This document shows, piece by piece, positions 10,146-13,802 of a DNA stretch of 13,802 nt. Within the stretch, counting starts at the first letter, position 1; each line of letters opens with the position of its first letter. The notes beneath the pieces are model-generated. The model was not told where the DNA came from and ran no database searches. It worked only from the letters and a program-made list of their open reading frames with translations. This DNA is from Anaeromyces robustus (Eukaryota > Neocallimastigomycota > Neocallimastigomycetes > Neocallimastigales > Neocallimastigaceae). Location of the stretch: positions 1-13,802 of the forward strand of contig MCFG01000704.1 in assembly GCA_002104895.1 (NCBI GenBank). Reading direction: 5' to 3'. The translations under genes and the position numbers were made by a program.

Positions 10146-11534
10146 ATGTATTAAATTCTTTATATATAACATTATAATATTATATATAATTATATATATT
10201 AAGTTTTGTATGCTTAAATAAAAAAAATGAACATTTAATCCTTTATATTAATTTCATATTTAAATTAAGTACTAAAAAAATACTAAATAAAATATATAAA
10301 AAAAAACATTATTTAAATTAGTTTTATTTATTTACTTAACTTATATTAATTTGTATTCAAAAGAAAAATAGAACTCTCTATTATTAATTATATTAATTGG
10401 TCTTTTTTTTTTTTTTTTATGATTTTTCATTTTTTTATTTGTTTTTTATTTTTTTTTTGTTTTTTTTGTTTTTTTTTTTTTTTTACACTTTAATATTTAT
10501 TATTTATTAATTAATTATATTAATTAATTATATTTATAATATTAATAATATATTATAAATACTATAAAATAATATATATAATATAATAAATATATATAAT
10601 ATTTATTTTTTAAATTAATATATTTAAGACAAATGAAATTTTATAATATTTTCATTAACTATTAATTATTCTAATATAAATAATTTTAACTATACAAATT
10701 ATATAATATTTATCATTGATCATATTTTATAGCATTATAAAATAAATATAAATAATAATAATAAAGTAATAAATAATAAGTAATATACACTATATACACT
10801 ATAGATAATAATTTTATTATTTTTATGAAACATTGTTTTAATTTTAATTTTCTTTTTTTTTTCATTCATTATATCCTTAATCTTATGGATGTATATTTTT
10901 TTTATTATTATTTAATCTTTTTTTAACCACAATAATCCATAATTTATTTTCTTTTTTTTTTTTTTTTTCTTCGTTTTTCTATTATATAAAAACATATGGA
11001 ATATAAACCTTAATTGATAATAAATTTTGTTTATTAAAGTTTTTTAAACTTTTTATAATAAATTTATTATTATATAAAATTATATAAAATAATAATATTT
11101 CTTTATTTATGCATTAATAATCCATAATAAAACGATTTTTTTATTTAAAAAATAATAATAATAATAAAGACCATGATTATTTTATATATTTCATTATATT
11201 ATTTTATATTTAGTTTATTTATCGATTATATAACTTTTTATTACTCTACTTTTTTTGTAAAAAATATTTTATTATATGAGTAATAATATAATAAAATGTA
11301 AACATTAGAAAATATTACAAAATATATAAAAAAATACAAAATATATAAAACATTTCATAATATGTCATAATTAACAATATATCAAATTAATATCTAAAAT
11401 TGTATAAAATTTATTTAAAAAAAAAAATAAAAAGAAAAAAAAATAAGAATTACTAAATAAAGTAGTTGTAATATTAAATAATATAAAAAGAATTAAATAA
11501 TTTATTAAATAATAAGATAAAAAAAGTAATATAT

Positions 11535-11572
11535 ATTTATTTATTTATTTATTTATCTATTTATTTATTTAT
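11535..11572. repeat. short (ATTT)n microsatellite
   Basis: About nine TTTA units with one C substitution (TATCTATT). Confidence 0.85.
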
Positions 11573-11920
11573 ATTAAAATAAAGGTTCTTCCTCATGTTT
11601 TTTTTTGTTATTTGTTTTTTTTGTTTTTTGTTTTTTTTGTATAGTTTTATTATTATATTAATTAAAAATTTTTAAATTACTTATTCATTTTTCCCTTTAC
11701 CTATATTACATACTTCATAATAAATAGTATAAAAAAAAAAAAAAGAGCATTATAATTATTTAATTAATTTGTATCGATTTATTGATTTATTTATTATTTA
11801 TTTATTATTAATTATTTATTATTTATTTAATCCCTAATTTATATTTGATATTAAAAAAAATAAAAAAAAAACGTGATATATTTTGACTATCATTACTAGA
11901 AAATGATTTAATATTGATTG

Positions 11921-11968
11921 TGACTAATAATTATTATAAATAATTGACTAATAATTATTATAAATAAT
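11921..11968. repeat. perfect two-copy tandem repeat, 24-bp unit
   Basis: Positions 11921-11944 and 11945-11968 are identical and adjacent, each beginning TGACTAATAATT. Perfect identity suggests a recent duplication. Confidence 0.85.
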
Positions 11969-12138
11969 TATATATAAATTCATTCAAAATTTAAATAAAT
12001 AAATATTCTAAATATTTTATTATATAACATCCATTATTATTTTTTTTTTATTATCTTTTATTATTTATTATTATCTTTTATTATTTATTAATTACTATTC
12101 TCATTTTTTTTCACTTATAATCCATTAATGACAATATT

Positions 12139-12199
12139 AAAAACGCATGGTTATAATTCATTTATCATAACATATATAAAAAAAAAAACGCATGGTTAT
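12139..12199. repeat. 16-bp direct repeat containing ACGCATGG, spaced 45 bp
   Basis: The string AAAAACGCATGGTTAT occurs at 12139-12154 and again, exactly, at 12184-12199. With five G/C bases in eight, its core is among the most G/C-rich motifs of the non-coding DNA, so exact duplication is notable. No gene is adjacent within the window. Confidence 0.7.
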
Positions 12200-12414
12200 G
12201 ACCAGTATGAAATATTTAATACACATAAATTAAATAATAATAATTTCACAAAATATTTTATAAAAAAAAAATAATAATTTTATATATAGTCTATTAATTA
12301 TTATTTTATTTTTTTTCATCCATATTTTATTTTTATCTCATGCAATAAAACAAAAATTTAATATATGAATAAATAATAATTAAATTTATAGGGGATAGTT
12401 TTTTTTATATAATT

Positions 12415-12618
12415 ATTTAATATATATTTAAATTATTTATTTTATTATTTATTTAATATATATTTAAATTATTTATTTATTATTTATTTATTATTTATTT
12501 ATTATTTATTTATTATTTATTTATTATTTATTTATTATTTATTTATTATTTATTATTTATTTATTCATTTAATAATTATTTATTTATTATTTATTTATTA
12601 TTTATTAATTTATTTATT
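12415..12618. repeat. 36-bp duplication leading into an 11-bp-period TTATTTATTTA array
   Basis: A stretch around TTTAATATATATTTAAATTA begins at 12416 and recurs at 12452 (36-bp period). It continues into about nine units of an 11-base repeat (TATTTATTATT type, about 12467-12565), then an irregular tail with similar units to about 12618. Simple-repeat DNA with no coding signal. Confidence 0.8.
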
Positions 12619-13016
12619 ACATTTTAAAAAAATTTTTTTTTATTTATAATTATTTTAATTTATTTTTTATGTAATACAACTGCAACATTACACAATGACA
12701 AATACCACGAAAATACAAAAAATAAAAACAAATAAAAATAAAAAAGAAAAAAAAAAGAATAATAAATAATAATAAATAATATAGTTAATAGAAAATAAAA
12801 TTATACCGATTCTTTCCTAACCAGTAAAAATATAAAAAATAATTATTTTTCCTATTTATTTCTATTCCTTAATTAAATTTCAATCTCATCTATTTATTAT
12901 ATTATCATCATCTTTTATTTACATATAGGAGTAAAAATTAAAATCATAATTATAATATTTGAAATATAATTTAAATATTTATTTTATTTATTTACATATA
13001 TTATTACATTTTTTCT

Positions 13017-13018
13017 AT

Positions 13019-13069
<51 letters not shown>

Positions 13070-13094
13070 CTTACTTACTTATTTATTTGCTTAT
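13017..13094. repeat. (ATTT)n microsatellite with TTAC variants
   Basis: Perfect ATTT units to 13069, then three TTAC units, then degenerate units. It produces an artificial open frame rich in Tyr-Leu-Phe-Ile, which is not a gene. Confidence 0.9.
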
Positions 13095-13517
13095 TATTAT
13101 TTATTTTTTACAATTATAATATTTATATCAAAAAAAAAATGCAATATTATGAATGGTACAAAATATTTATTAGTATATTATTATAAATATTATTATAATA
13201 AAATATATAATTATTATATATATTTTTTAATATATATAAATTAATTATATATTATACATATAAATTTGTATATATAAATTTAATTTTTTAAGTTGATATG
13301 AATGTTTAAAATAAATAAACAATAATAAATAAAAATATAAATAAATTTAAATTAAACAAAGAAGCTCTAAAGTGGATTTCTTAAATATTATAATAAAAAA
13401 ATAGACTATTTTTAACATTAATAATAATAATATAATTCTGATTTATTACTTTGAATAATAATCTTTTTTTATTTTATTATTTATCATATTTTTAAATATT
13501 AATTATTATAATTATAT

Positions 13518-13581
13518 AAAAAAACAAAAAACAGAAAAAAGGTTTTATTAAATAAAACTTTTTTCTGTTTTTTGTTTTTTT
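13518..13581. repeat. near-perfect inverted repeat with 31-bp arms
   Basis: The left arm 13518-13549 and right arm 13551-13581 are exact reverse complements except for one extra G in the left arm (GG at 13541-13542 against a single C at 13558). One base separates them. The arms carry a defined order (A7, C, A6, CAG, A6, GG, TTTTATT), so this is not mere low complexity. It could form a cruciform, or a stable hairpin if transcribed. No gene lies beside it in the window, so its origin (foldback element remnant, hairpin RNA or replication-slip inversion) is unknown. Confidence 0.85.
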
Positions 13582-13623
13582 GTTTATTGCTTAGTATTAC
13601 CAATTTCAAAAAAAAAAAATGTT

Positions 13624-13650
13624 AATATACAATATACAATATACAATATA
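13624..13650. repeat. heptanucleotide AATATAC tandem repeat
   Basis: Three complete AATATAC units and a partial fourth lie in tandem, 40 bases after the inverted repeat. Confidence 0.8.
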
Positions 13651-13802
13651 TTTTTATAAGATTATTTTTTAAAGGTAATATTAATATAAACAAATAAAAA
13701 TATATTAATAATTATTATAATAAATAAATATTATCATCTTTTAAAAAAAAATGCGGCAATAATAAATAAAATAAAATATTAATAATATAAATAAAAAAAT
13801 AA

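Larger units (their letters stand above)
5065..13802. other. long gene-free AT-rich region
   Basis: About 8.7 kb without a credible gene on either strand. The DNA is nearly all A and T: homopolymer tracts (for example 20 A around 8967-8986, and T tracts of 17-18 near 9690, 10404 and 10952), TA-rich stretches, and the microsatellites and duplications listed separately. Slightly more complex patches at about 5625-5830, 7300-7420, 8730-8900 and 12670-12720 were checked; none holds an open frame of useful length, a tRNA cloverleaf or a transposon end. This resembles the spacer expected in gut-fungus genomes. Confidence 0.8.

Noticed and set aside
12959-13186. Second open frame of 75 codons
   Set aside because: It is again a product of the (ATTT)n array at 13017-13094, with AT-rich flanks giving only Ile, Tyr, Asn and Lys-rich tails.
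1-13802. Mitochondrial or plastid origin suggested by the extreme A/T content
   Set aside because: The recognisable genes are a DUF2828 protein and a signal-peptide-bearing secretory precursor. No organellar gene or rRNA is seen.

Overview
The window looks like nuclear DNA of an extremely AT-rich eukaryote, most probably an anaerobic gut fungus (Neocallimastigomycota). The clues are intergenic DNA that is almost pure A/T with long homopolymers and (ATTT)n arrays, genes read with the standard code, A-rich leaders before the ATG codons, and a secreted precursor with Kex2-type Lys-Arg sites. This placement is an inference; a dictyostelid or another AT-rich protist is not strictly excluded.

There are only two convincing genes, both on the minus strand. 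Positions 1-1032 hold the N-terminal part of a DUF2828-family protein (a TROVE-like helical region followed by a vWA domain with a DGSGS metal-site motif). Its 3' end lies outside the window, and the reading frame breaks exactly between the two domains, at about 264-267. A good TATA-like element lies at 1177-1188.

Positions 4163-5064 hold the most interesting item: a secretory prepropeptide with a signal peptide and six tandem copies of a 28-residue, two-cysteine peptide. Lys-Arg pairs bound each copy except at the carboxyl end of the last, and poly-glutamate spacers separate them. It has the architecture of a Kex2-processed repeat protein (pheromone-like or other secreted peptide). One missing base in the third copy breaks the frame, so simple ORF calling sees only the first half (147 residues). 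Read through the break, the gene has coding capacity for 300 residues.

The rest (1033-4162 and 5065-13802) is gene-free, almost G/C-free spacer. It holds tetranucleotide, pentanucleotide and trinucleotide microsatellites, short tandem duplications (34, 24 and 36 bp periods), palindromes, a duplicated motif containing ACGCATGG, and a near-perfect 31-bp inverted repeat at 13518-13581. I see no tRNA, rRNA, CRISPR array or recognisable transposon gene. The two genes show no functional link.
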